Assembly (NCBI GenBank): GCA_035772405.1 | Contig: JAYKKM010000047.1 | Span: forward strand, 6,586,001-6,650,000 | Origin: Chrysogorgia sp. JL179-B06 | Lineage: Eukaryota; Cnidaria; Anthozoa; Scleralcyonacea; Chrysogorgiidae | Length of the DNA stretch: 64,000 nt | Reading direction: 5' to 3' | Shown: positions 51,501 through 61,618 of the stretch, in pieces | Layout of the letters: the number at the start of each line of letters is the position of its first letter | Position numbering within the stretch: the stretch's first letter is position 1 | The notes under the pieces: generated by a model | What the model was told of the DNA's origin: nothing | Databases searched by the model: none | What the model saw: only the letters and a program-made list of their open reading frames with translations | Position numbers and translations under genes: made by a program

Positions 51501-52198
51501 CAAAGCCAACGTTTGTGTCTTGCAAGATATTTAGCAAGAACCTAGTTGCTGTCCATAAGGTTAAAGAAACGCTGACATTGAACAGGCCTGCATATGTGGG
51601 TATGTGTATACTAGACTTGAGTAAAACGCTGATGTATGATTTTCACTATAATTACATTATGAAAAAGTACTCTAGCGACACCTGCAGATTACACTTCACC
51701 GACACTGACAGTCTGCTGTACACAATCAAAACTGGTGACGTTTATTCCGACTTCATGGAGGAACGCGAAAAGTTTGATAATAGTGATTACCCCGCAGACA
51801 ACCCATTCGCTTTTAAGGAGAATAAGAAAGTTATTGGGAAGATGAAAGACGAGTGCGCTGGAACGCCAATTATTGAGTTCGTTGGGTTGCGCAGCAAAAT
51901 GTATAGTTATTTGAAAGAGGATGGAGGTGGTGGGAAAACTGCTAAAGGTATTAGAAAGAATATAATTAAAAAGGTAATCAGACATGAAGATTACAAAAGT
52001 GTGTTACTTGAGCAGAAACAATTGCGACACACAATGAAGACCATTAGAAGTGTCAAACATCAGCTCGGTAGTTATGAAATTAATAAAGTGTCGCTATCCT
52101 GTTTTGATGATAAACGATACCTTTTAGAAAATGGTATTGACTCCTACGCGTATGGTCACAAAAACATTGTAGTGAGAAACAATGAACAAACGGACTAA
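48521..52198 (+). CDS. polB: Protein-primed family-B DNA polymerase
   Basis: A 1,225-aa protein. It begins with two short repeats (VVNPLTGRAVNVHGRVYNQL, then IVNPLTNRRVNVGSRTHNRL), then a region usual for Polinton PolBs. A zinc finger follows (C353-x2-C with a later H and C). Exonuclease motifs are YADFEA (D409, E411), NLRGYDSHF (D560) and YLKSDVLLLAD (D702). An inserted HNH/endonuclease VII-like zinc region, CHICSVEY...DHCHVSGKYRG, is at 507-540. Polymerase motif A is LDANNLYG (D798), B is MNNSVFGKT (~963) and C is TDTDSL (D1061, D1063). All catalytic residues are present. It should copy the element from its terminal repeats by protein priming. TGTAGTATATAGAAGCC precedes the ATG, and the gene stops two bases before the right terminal repeat. 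Confidence 0.95.
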   Translation: MGDVARTGAAVVNPLTGRAVNVHGRVYNQLVRDGVFSDTTNATIVNPLTNRRVNVGSRTHNRLVRNQEAQPTVEDHSPRLLDRALRGFARSYGVEVVNDRDINQVNGSRSVVINLLRRELGETNGMKVVETVKVTFEKALELNKTTYKTAYFNSETFVVINERDIEGVANRGSEQILTRIAGWLSEGSGWTIDKIDAHYVNIAIYRPLNGSSYIALPKELRNSKKGLINVNNEGDNKCFRWCHLAHKFPVGKNSDRTSKYARHVSELNYDGINFPVTLKDYNKIEKANQISINVFGYENKQPFPVYVSKEVYPDHMDLLLITNDVGNKHYVYIRDFNKFMYRQTEHKARKHFCRYCMQCFTREDVLESHIEVCLVINGKQAIKMPQKGAKVKYENFSRQLNVPFVVYADFEAITQKVCTATPSSECSYTNAYQRHVDCGYGYKLVCCYDDEYSKPVKVYRGENAVNKFIGEMLEIVEYCREISESHFNKEIIMTDDDRQDFDEAKSCHICSVEYTSADVRVRDHCHVSGKYRGSAHRECNVNFKLTDKIPVIFHNLRGYDSHFIMQEIGKFGQDINVIPNNMEKYMAFMLGKNLVFLDSFQFMSSGLDNLVKNLPRDAFKYTSEVFRETGLALMSRKGVYPYDYMDSFEKFDESELPSKKDFYSVLNDEDITEEMHERACDVWDYFDVKNMGGYHDLYLKSDVLLLADVFENFRKTCHREYKLDPCHYFTSPGLAWDAMLKMTGVELELLSDIDMFQFVELGMRGGVSYICNRHGVANNKYMEGYDKAQESKYLMYLDANNLYGWAMSQSLPTGGFKWLTEKEIKKVNLHDYHNDSKKGLLLEVDLEYPDHLHDLHNDYPLAPEKMEITVDMLSEYCTKIKNKFNVSVGGVKKLVTNLMNKKKYVCHYKNLQLYVDLGLKIKKVHRVLQFDQSKWLGKYIDFNTVKRTVAKNAFEKDFFKLMNNSVFGKTMENLRKRVDVRLVTTRRKFKKLVSKPTFVSCKIFSKNLVAVHKVKETLTLNRPAYVGMCILDLSKTLMYDFHYNYIMKKYSSDTCRLHFTDTDSLLYTIKTGDVYSDFMEEREKFDNSDYPADNPFAFKENKKVIGKMKDECAGTPIIEFVGLRSKMYSYLKEDGGGGKTAKGIRKNIIKKVIRHEDYKSVLLEQKQLRHTMKTIRSVKHQLGSYEINKVSLSCFDDKRYLLENGIDSYAYGHKNIVVRNNEQTD

Positions 52199-52200
52199 CT

Positions 52201-52769
52201 TGCGAAACAACCGGCTATTTGTTAGCCAATCAAAAGAGCACCATTTCGCTATCCATTTGGATAAACATCACCACTAGAATCAAAATCTAGTGGTTTTTTT
52301 TCGCGCGTGAATTTGTGAGGCAACAGCAGAACGTGTTGGTGGTTTGTCAAAAAAAAAAATGTGAAAATGCTGAAATGACACTTTCTACTTTTTTAAAAAT
52401 GTGAAAATGTTGAAGTGGCACACTCTACCCTTTTTAAATACGCGAAAATGCTGAAACGGCACTTTCTACTTTTTAAAGACGTGAAAATGATGAAACGACA
52501 CATTCTATTTTTAAATATGGCTAAAATCTAGCGAAAATTGTGATTTGGCGTTTGGTATCAATTGAGTAGAAAACGTGGGAGGGGTGTCTAGATTGACTAA
52601 TGACTACCATAGTAGTATAGAGAGTGAGGCTGTGAGCTCACCAATGTTGACTGTAAAACGTAAATACCAAAACATTGCTGAGTTGTGGCTCGGCACAAAT
52701 TTGGTGATGTTTTGGCGTTTATATTACGGTTGGAGTTGCTGAGCTCGTAGCCCCACTCTCTATACTACT
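52201..52769 (-). repeat. Right terminal inverted repeat, 569 bp
   Basis: Inverted copy of the left repeat, starting 3 bases after the PolB stop codon. The short CCACTAGA/TCTAGTGG hairpin lies about 70 bp downstream of the PolB stop and could act as an RNA 3-prime-end signal. Confidence 0.95.
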
Positions 52770-52775
52770 ATAATG
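52770..52775. other. Target-site duplication ATAATG (right)
   Basis: Identical to 34,268-34,273. Intact duplication argues for a single transposition event without later loss of the flanks. Confidence 0.93.
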
Positions 52776-55185
52776 GAGCTTTTGCTGTCTTTCAACGAGC
52801 TTCGTATATATTTCCCCAACTGTGATGTCTTGCCGAAATCTCCATCTAAGCATTTCCTTTTCTGTTCTTTGTAGAATACTTCATACTCGGCAACTAATTC
52901 TTATCTTTGAGTAATGGTGAGACATAGGTAAATGCTGGCTGATCCCGTGTAAACTCTTGGATGATGACTGGAATTTCTGAAAGGTACTGCTGTAGTAATA
53001 AACTTTCAAATGCCTCTGAAAATGCCTCGTGGAGGAGCCAACAGCGATTATAACGTTTACCCGAAATCAAGCCTTAATTAATACTGCCTGAACTGAAGAG
53101 TCCTGCTTGAAATAGGATATCGTCAAAGCACTTCCTGTAACAAATACTTCAATGATGCAAACAATGCCATCATTGCATATGGAAGTCCCGGTGAAGTACG
53201 ACTGACCAGGTGGTTGAATTATGCCAAATAACATGATATGCTTTGATTGCTTCCCCTACATAAAACGTGATATGGGTGTATTGTATACTGGACTGCTTCG
53301 ACTCGCTGGAAGCCTTAAATACTTGATCAACAATCGTCTTGTACTCTGTAATGGGCGTCTGGATAGGGTGGTAGATACGTCATCTTCGTTGCTTGAAACA
53401 GGAAAATAATGCATCCAACAAAACGAGGGTGTATCTGGTCTGGAGATGTCGAACAGTCTTCCAAATTGCCAGTAGCTTCTTTGCCATTATGCCAGCGTTG
53501 TCTTTGACTTCTGCACACACCTCTACGTTAAACGTTGGTGGGTTTGTTTTGGAGCTTATCTTTGCTTCAGTTGCTTTTGGGTTGCTTACAAGCTGTATTT
53601 ATCGGCGTTTGGACTTTGGAATAGAAACATCATTCTTCTTTTATGGCTATTCCTGGGATATTGTGAATTGATCCTTAGCCAGACATGGTTTCGACGTTCC
53701 TGTGGGAATTGTCCCACCAGAAGATTGTTCACTCCTTCACAGAAAAATATGAAAATTCTTAGAATTTGTGGTTTGCTGCTAAATTTCTAAATTTTTGCTG
53801 CTAAAATTTTACTGTCGGCTAGAAGGAGAGACAGGGTCAAAGCCTGTGTGGTTTAAATTTCGCAGATCTTGTCGTAATTGATGCAGTGTCTAAATCTTGA
53901 TATAACTATTAATGTTAACTTTCGTCCTGTTAAACTATACTGGCCAAGTCCAACAGCAGCATGTTTCAACATGATGAAGGTGCATGATATTGCATGTATG
54001 ACGTCCTGACTGACAGAATCACTAAGGCAATTTTTCGATTCACTTATGGTGTGGCTCATATCAGGGGGTTGACAGTAAAACCTTGAAAAACAGTTGCAGT
54101 AATGGTGGGCACTGCCTTTCCTTAGACATCAAGCTCTCTATTGAGGGAGGCCAAGGTACAGTAGAAGTGTACTGCTCTCCACAAATTTCAACAGAATTTC
54201 ACGCAAGATTACAGCAGATATTTTCACAGCATACAGCACTCTTTGGTGATTTGCAAACGTTTTGAAATGTTTTGGTTTTCAAGAAATTCTAGGCTAACAA
54301 CAACTTAAAAAACAGAAAGTCTCCGATTTCTTTATTAAAAGAAATCTCGTTATTAAAAGAAAAAGCGAAGCTCGTTCCAAATTCACACGTCGTGTGAAAG
54401 GGTTGTGTTACATTTGGATTCAGTGCCCTATAATGATTGCAATTGTTTGCTTTTATCAGTTTTACCATCTAGTAACGATACTGTCTTGATGCGAGTAAGT
54501 TTGCACCATGAAGACAAAGTCATGAAAACGAGGCAGAAGGCCCCACTAATTTCCCGTATATCATTGATTTTTTAAATCAGCGCACCGAACTTGACCACTC
54601 ATAAATTCCTTCCTTGGGTGACGATACCCCCTTCCCCTCCAAACTATCACAGCAAGTCCAAGAAGTCGATCATGCGTGGTCCAAGCTTTTAAAATTCCAA
54701 GTTAATGTCTGAGATAAAATCAAGTAAATTGAAAGAATGATAAAACCACAATTACCTCTTCTGTGTTTCCTGTCTCATCACTGTTGCCGCTACCATCTGA
54801 TTTTTTCTATTAAACCTGATTTTCTCAAATTCGCAATTGAATAGTACCCGAATGCCAAAAACTCTAGAGCATTATTAATATTTGATGTATTGGTTTACAA
54901 TTATTAGAGGCTATGTAATACGAACGGATTTATGACGCAAACCTCAAATATACTACATATATATGATAGCATTCTTTGTAAACATTCTTTTTCGTAGCAT
55001 TACGAAAATAGATTTGCCATGTTTTCAAAAAGTCAGGTTCTTAACGAAAATATTTATACAATACGTGGACGATCGTATAAATATTGTGTATATTAATAAC
55101 GCATCCACGCATTACCGATATATAATGACTGCGCCGCATTGGCAGTACATATATCAATTGAACTAACCAGTAACATTCGCTCTCC
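52776..55185. other. Gene-poor stretch right of the Polinton
   Basis: Minus-strand pieces such as FYKEQKRKCLDGDFGKTSQ (about 52,815-52,890) hint at a decayed cnidarian gene or transposon, but stops and frame changes are everywhere and the BEL/Pao fragment left of the Polinton does not continue here. Short frames at 53,221-54,265 have no domain. Confidence 0.35.
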
Positions 55186-55191
55186 ATCTGA

Positions 55192-55264
55192 GTCTCGTTA
55201 GCTCAATGGTTAGAGCGTCTCACCGGCAATCAGAAGGTTACAGGTTCGATTCCTGTACGGGACT
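55192..55264 (+). tRNA. tRNA-like gene (anticodon loop CCGGCAA, nominally Ala-GGC)
   Basis: A 73-nt cloverleaf can be drawn. The acceptor GTCTCGT pairs with ACGGGAC, the D arm is GCTC/GAGC with A box TAGCTCAATGGT, and the T arm is CAGG/CCTG with a good B box GGTTCGATTCC. A T-run (55,271-55,276) follows as a Pol III terminator. Oddities: position 33 is C instead of U, and the anticodon stem has a C-C mismatch. It may be a pseudogene or the head of a tRNA-derived SINE. Confidence 0.6.
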
Positions 55265-55279
55265 CAGAATAATTTTTCT

Positions 55280-57470
55280 GAGGATATGAGCTTCACGATC
55301 GTCCACTTATGGTCTGTCTACTCCGAGCTCTCCAACATTCACTAAAACATTGTGTATATTATAATATCGAAAATATTTGTTTGTTTTTTTTACTTTTTTT
55401 GGTTCAATACATGGGTGTATTAGTTCCCGTTATAATAGATTGTTCGATTTTTTGAAACCAGTGAGACATACAGTATATGCTAGATAATTTTGAATATATT
55501 TTCATGTCTTCTCAGTCCCAGTCTCAAAGGGATGCGCGAGCGATTGTTTGGCAAATGAATTTGATAATTATCTATTTCTGACTGCTACTCCACTTATAAA
55601 TGCGCGAGGGGTAGTTGCGTACACGTATTTATAGTATTTAAATAATAAATAATCTTACCATAACCATAATACTAGTGCTAATAATAGAATTAAAAGCAAG
55701 TGACGTTCTTGATTCGCGGACGGCGACCGGAAATTGGGAATGGCGTATTTTTCAATAACAATTATCAAACAAAGATAAAGAAGGTTTGAAATCCCAATAG
55801 AAAACTGAAAACCTAAAGCGGTGACGATTTTATATAACAAGTTTTAATTTTATAGCTGAATCAAACCACAAACCGTTGAATGTAGAAACGAAGTATAATG
55901 CGAGTCAACGTTTAACCTTATACTCATGGTCTTACTCAAGCTGATTTTCTAGCAGCTGACTAATTAATGTTGTCTTCGAAACGTGAAACGTCCTCAATGA
56001 CGTCTGTGTAGAACGAAGACGACGTACGACACTGTGGTTCTCGAACGTGACTTCTTAATACTGGCTTTTAATCAACTGCCCTGGAGAAATTGATTCCCAA
56101 TCCCGAGCGGTCAACAAATTTTCTCAGCAATTAATCATTACGTGAATCGTACGTTATTATAATTTACATAAAACATTAGTATTCAGACATTAGACACACA
56201 TCTTATGTTTGTTTATATCCTTCTTGCCCAGAAACACATTCCGCAGATTGCAGATTTCATATTAGATTTTAACATCGCTGCTGGAAGGTTTTGCATTCTG
56301 TTTTAGATTTCATTTTATTGTTTATAACGAATAAATAAATGTTGTATGATACATTTTCAGTTTTGAAATCTGTATGAAAATAAACAAAGCGTTAAGTCTA
56401 TAACAGTTGGGTTCCAATCTTTGATATTCTAATTATTGATAAAATACTAAGGTGAACTGGCTACATGTTTTATAATATATTTACTCAACAAAGTTACTTA
56501 CTGAAACGGCTAATGCAAGCGCGGATCAGCTTGCTTCAGTTTTGCTGATGCAGCTATTGCCAATAGTCTTTATTTTTTAAACACCTCATACAAAATTATA
56601 TTGTTTGATTGACGTTGTTCTTCTGATATTTATCTCACTCAAACTAATTAACGTTTCGTGTTGGAAGCTACAGTATATACAATATTTTGGGGAGACGCAT
56701 ATTGTTAAGTTTTCTATTTCACCATAATAGTCAAGGATTTAATTATGGTACAGCCATAGTTACGCTTATCCAACAGGTGGTTTTACTAAAGTCCTCGTAT
56801 AATGAATACAGACAAAATGTTTACCTGAACTTGCTTCACAATACCAAGAAACAACACTAAGTATGCCAAAACTCAAAACGTAAGACACTGTCGTTTTCTT
56901 CTTCATTCCATTTGGGCAAAACATGGTATTGGCGGTATTATACTGTAGGGTTTAATTCCTCCTTGTCAAGCTTTTTAGTTGCGTGAGATTAAACCTATTA
57001 CAATTATCAAACATTTCCTACAAAATTGTCGCTAACAACTGATCTGATTTATTCAAATGTTCTGTAGTTAAATGTCCTGTCACTATGGGGGGTCAACGAG
57101 GAAGTTCGTAGAAGAATTATTTAACTAGTATAAGTTATTTTCATTTTCTCTTCACAAGGGCTTGGTTGATAGACCATTTTATGCAAAGAAAGAGTCGCAT
57201 TATTAGTAAGTTGTCGCATTATTAGTAAGTTGTTACAAATTGAATAAAGCCATAAGTTATAAACCGGAATAAATCAAGCCGGATATGGATAAAGTTAGAG
57301 CACAATGTTTGGCAAGTGGTCTGTGTATTTTTTATCTATCTCCATTTTGGTTGGTTTATAGCCACAGATATTAACAATTATACCACGAGCTAGAGTCGTA
57401 TATAATTTCATATCTGACTAGGCACGAAGCGCCGAGGCAGTAATCTTTTCGTAAATGACATTTGTCATTC
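55280..57470. other. Gene-free stretch
   Basis: No coding, RNA or clear repeat feature was recognised apart from a small duplicated word (GTCGCATTATTAGTAAGTTG) near 57,195-57,230. Confidence 0.35.
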
Positions 57471-57479
57471 TAAACAATG

Positions 57480-57960
57480 ATCCTAACCCCCTGAATCCTA
57501 ACCTCCGGGAATTTTCGCAACACTGCCACAGCTTAACACAGTGTTTCCGTATACTAGAAATACGTATCCACAATAACCCCTAGCTCGCCTGTTCTATCCC
57601 TAAGAGTTTTATCCTACCCCTACTATCCCCTGCGATATTTTCCCCATCCATGGTTGCCAACTCGCACGCCATGTATTGTAGACCACAAATTGCACTTTTG
57701 CAATTTGTCGTACATTTTGAACGTTATCTCGGTCAATTTAACTGTTTTTAATTCTGAAAACAGATTTGAAATTACCGAGTCTAAATACTGTACATAACAT
57801 TCGTGTCTATTATATTACGAAAACGTGTATATATACCCTTCCTAAAAACCTGTTTATGTATGGTTCATCAGAACCCAAATCGCCGTTGACCGATTCGCTT
57901 TGTCTACCAAGGCCGAAATATTGTCCGATTTAAACGGATCACACAAAGCGACATTTTACT
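57480..57960 (+). repeat. Dispersed repeat family, copy 2
   Basis: Shares with copies 1 and 3 the words CCCCATCCATGG, GAACGTTATCTCGGTCAAT, TTCTGAAAACAGATTTG, CTATTATATTACG and GTCCGATTTAA(A/G)CGGATCAC. The tail is followed by a short TA run near 58,035. Confidence 0.75.
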
Positions 57961-57964
57961 TCGT

Positions 57965-59315
57965 TATAAGGAGTTGGTCCTACCATTTCACACATACATT
58001 CAAACACACACACACATTCTGAAAACATATATAAAAAATATATATATATAAACGTTTTGTGAGAAATGGATCACTGCCGCGGCGAAATTATCACCCACAC
58101 TTTGCTCGATCGCTTCGCACAACATTAGCACAACATTCTGGGGATTTGGGATTCAGGGAGTTAGGCTCAATTCATGTTTAAGATGGCAAATGCCGAATAG
58201 AGTCGTTTCTACTCTTTTGATAGAACTGTTTCAAATCTTTTTGAAGAGTCGTTTCTACGCTTTTAAAGGTCGTTTTGACTGTCTTTGAAGAGTAATTTAT
58301 ACACTTAGAGAGGCTTTTGAAAGGGCTGTTTTGATCCTATTACTTACACAACAAAATCGTGATTCTTATTTAAAAAAAAATTACTTGTTTTCGGGAAAAA
58401 TTGCTGAAAACAAGTATACTAATTATTCCGACCATGCTTTTCTAAAAACCAATAGATTTCCAAGGAGAAAAACATGCAATGGACCTCATTAACATTTCTT
58501 TTTTTTGTCTGTTTGCGTGCAAGCATGCATATGCTATGTTATCGGACAGCTACAGGATTCTTGTGGTCATATGGTATATCGCTACTTCGCATGTCTAGTT
58601 TCGGTCGTTAATCTGTCGGAGGTTTTCGGAAACATATCATTATGATCACAACTGATCACCAATCGCTCTTGTGGGTTCGGAATTTCATCGAATTTCATGG
58701 TCGGGACTAGGGATATCATATTATGCGTCAGCTCGACCACGAGACAGTCAGTTTAAGCATGCATGGCAACGCAAAGCCACTTCCCTACTCCACGCGTCAT
58801 TACGATCATTACAATGTTCTAAAACAACTGTCTTAAATGGTTTGGAACCTTGTATACCATTTCTTTCACAATGTATTACCCTATCCCATCTATTATGGTT
58901 TGTGAACCAGCTGCAAATCCTAAATATCCTACACAAAAACAGACATTACTTTTTAAAATCAAATTCTATAACTTGTGATCTTCTGATTCTTGCAACAAGA
59001 GCGGCCTCGTCGTCTACTGAAACTCTCTCCTTTTTTTAGCCAGAAGTCTTTCAATATGATATTTTGAGGTGAATGAACAGTAGCAGTTTTTGTGAAGTTC
59101 TACTGATGCGTGCTCTCCGCGTGTTTCATCACCATGCCTACTGCATACTGATAACATTATTGACTACTTTTAGCTTAAACGATTGAATAGGTCCAGACCT
59201 GTTGCATGTTGATAGAATACACTTCCTATCAACAATCCCTGACATTGAATCAGCCATCTTGAATCGATCCTGAAAACATTATATAGTGGTTGGTTTATAT
59301 AAAGTGTTTTTAGCA
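57965..59315. other. Gene-free stretch
   Basis: A TTDHQSLLWVRNF-like run at about 58,640-58,685 (plus strand) resembles RNase H of an LTR retrotransposon, but nothing around it supports a gene. The 122-codon frame at 58,671-59,039 shows no domain. Confidence 0.35.
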
Positions 59316-59319
59316 TGAA

Positions 59320-59830
59320 AATTTCCTTATACTAGAAATACCAATCCGCAATAATCCCCATCTCTAGAGTTTCTTTTCCCCATCCATGGTCCCCAGTGGC
59401 CAGACCGCGTCTGTCGATAACAAATCCCAAAAGGCCGGTTCGTCGTACGTATATTTTGAACGTTATCTCGGCCAATATTTACTCGATTTCAAATCTGAAA
59501 GCAGTTTTGGAATTACCTAGTCTAATACATAACATACGTGTATATTATATTACGAGAACGTGCTTACCCTTCGTAAAAACGATTTATGTACTTAGAAATT
59601 ATTCGTGGGACAGCCGCCTCGTCGTATATTATTTTGAACGTTATCTCGATCAATATTTAACCGTTTAAAATTCTGAAAACAGATTTGGAATTAACGAGTC
59701 TAAACACATAACATACGTACCTATTATATTACGCAAACGTGTATACCTTTCGTAAAACCTCTATGTACATGTACATTGCTAAAATATTGTCCGATTTAAG
59801 CGGATCACCCAAAACGACTTTTTCCTTCCT
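59320..59830 (+). repeat. Dispersed repeat family, copy 3, with internal duplication
   Basis: The block CGTCGTA...GAACGTTATCTCG...CATAACATACGT occurs twice, with the GAACGTTATCTCG words at about 59,458 and 59,636 (period 178). It ends with GTCCGATTTAAGCGGATCAC as in copy 2 and directly precedes a Penelope-like fragment. Confidence 0.75.
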
Positions 59831-59872
59831 GCAGTAACCATTCTAACCACCCATGCACCATCTATCCTATAG

Positions 59873-60424
59873 CACCTCCCGTCAACGATCGGCAAACGAA
59901 TCTCATCACTTTCATCCGACTGCACAGCTTTTGAATCTGCGTCGACGTTATACGAAGATGCCCTCAAACGCAGCCATTTCAATACGATCCTCCAATACCT
60001 CCCCGAGGAGCCACCCAAAGCTACAACTTCACAACGAAAACGTCAAAGGAATATCATCTGGTTCAACCCTCCCTACAGTAAGAACGTTAGGACAAACATC
60101 GGACGCGAATTTCTAAAGCTAATTGATAAACACTTCCCCGCATCGAGTAAACTGCACAAGATCTTCAATCGTAACACGATTAAGATTAGCTACAGCTGCA
60201 TGGACAACATAAGAAGCGCGATCAGTAAACACAACTTCCAAATCCTTTAAAAAACAAAGCCACCTAATCAAAGCGAAAGCTCCTGCAACTGTCGAAAAAA
60301 AGAGGAATGCCCCCTCCAGCAAAAGTGTCTAACAAGCGGTATCATCTACCTGGCCGAAGTATCCACACCTGACAACGGAGAAACGAAACATTACATCGGT
60401 ATGACAGAAAACACCATGGTGTTC
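59873..60424 (+). pseudogene. Penelope-like element C-terminal fragment with GIY-YIG start
   Basis: The frame reads LPSTIGKRISSLSSDCTAFE, then RNIIWFNPPYSKNVRTNIGR and KLHKIFNRNTIKISYSCMDN. These are conserved blocks between the RT and nuclease of Penelope-like elements. A stop and frame change near 60,249 are followed by SCNCRKKEECPLQQKCLT, the zinc-binding CxC motif, and HYIGMTENT, the start of the GIY-YIG nuclease. It is cut off at about 60,424 by a different repeat. Confidence 0.7.
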
Positions 60425-60730
60425 TAAAAACAAGTGTGTAGAAATTACACACATTTTTTTGTCGCCCAAACAGCACACTAGAAGCCGTGTTTTTTAACAC
60501 GGATGTAAATTAGGTGTGTAAATTTACACGCTATATCGCGTGTAAACGGCTTGTCGCCCAAACGACACACTATAAGCCGTGTTTTTTTTAATCGAGTTTT
60601 TTTACACGCCATGCGTGCTTTTTTACACACTGTGTGTGTTTTTTTATTCACTGAAGACGTGTTTTTTTACACAGCTTATGGTGTGTAAAATTTTTACAAT
60701 CAATCACGGAAGATACAAAGTATAAACACG
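60425..60730. repeat. Tandem/inverted GTGTGTAAATTTACAC-type repeat
   Basis: GTCGCCCAAACRRCACACTA and AAGCCGTGTTTTTT occur at 60,461 and again at 60,552. Many short palindromic words (TTTACACGC, GTGTGTAAA) fill the rest. It interrupts the Penelope fragment. Confidence 0.7.
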
Positions 60731-60864
60731 CAATCTTAATTTAAAAGACTTTATTTTGGAAAAGTTAAAGATTATATACATTTAATACTTACACACAACA
60801 CACTTCGTAAAATTACGGTCCTTACATATATTTTTTTACTTCTGACAGCAAGACATTGTATTTA

Positions 60865-61615
60865 AGTAGTATACAGAGTGGGGGTATACGAGCCCAATTT
60901 TTACACATTCGATGTCGAACGCGAATATAATCGCCAAAACATCACCAATTTACACCAAATCCCAAACCCCCAAAAATTCGATGTCGTTTCGGTAATTCTA
61001 AATTTATAACATGCATCAAATAAGACCACAAATCCGATTTATACGCTAATAATGTGACATTTCAATATTTTTACATGTTTTTTAAAAAATAGAAAGTGTC
61101 GTTTCAAAAAAGTAGAGTGTGGGACCCCAAGCGTTTTTCACATATCTGGAAAAATATAAAATGACGAAGCGACACTTTCTATTTTTAGAAAAAAAAATGT
61201 GGGGCACGAGCCCAGGCATTTTCACACAACACATTCGATGTTGAACGCGAATATAATCGCCAAAACATCGCCAAATCGCGAACCCCCAAAAACTTGATTT
61301 ATACGCTAGTAATGTGACATTTCAATACTCTCACATGTTTTTAAAAAATAGAAAGTGTCGTTTCACATTTTTCGCGTATTTAAAAAAAAAGTGTCGTTTC
61401 AACATTTTCACGTATTTAAAAAAAATAGAAAGTGTTGTTTCAACATTTTCGCATTTTTATTCGACAAACTACGACTGCCGCTGTCTCAATTCACGAGCGA
61501 AAAAAAAAACCACTAGACTCTCGATTCTAGTGGTGATGTTTATCCAAATGGATAGCAAAATGGTGCTCTTTTGATCGGCTAACAACATTAGCTAACAAAT
61601 AGCCAACTACTCTAC
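60865..61615 (+). repeat. Terminal repeat of the second Polinton with 326-bp internal duplication
   Basis: GATGTCGAACGCGAATATAA at 60,911 has a partner GATGTTGAACGCGAATATAA at 61,237, and the following TATACGCTARTAATGTGACA blocks repeat at the same spacing. The AAATAGAAAGTGTCGTTTCA subrepeats are shared with the first element. Confidence 0.8.
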
Positions 61616-61618
61616 GAA

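Larger units (their letters stand above)
34274..52769. mobile_element. Complete Polinton/Maverick element, 18,496 bp
   Basis: Ends are AGTAGTATAGAGAGTGGGG and its reverse complement. The 6-bp target duplication ATAATG lies immediately outside (34,268-34,273 and 52,770-52,775), the length expected for Polinton integrase. Terminal inverted repeats are 569 bp each. It encodes protein-primed PolB, integrase, packaging ATPase and two capsid proteins, the defining set, plus about a dozen accessory genes. Left genes are mostly on the minus strand and right genes mostly on the plus strand, diverging at 41,444/41,459. The integrase and a duplicated membrane-gene pair carry lesions. An adenain-like protease was not recognised. 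Confidence 0.97.

Noticed and set aside
52776..54300. Continuation of the BEL/Pao fragment on the right side of the Polinton
   Set aside because: No RNase H or integrase of BEL/Pao type was seen, and the sequence right of the target duplication does not extend the reading frame.
58671..59039. 122-codon frame as a host gene
   Set aside because: No domain. Part of another frame nearby resembles retrotransposon RNase H, so the frame is probably chance in transposon debris.
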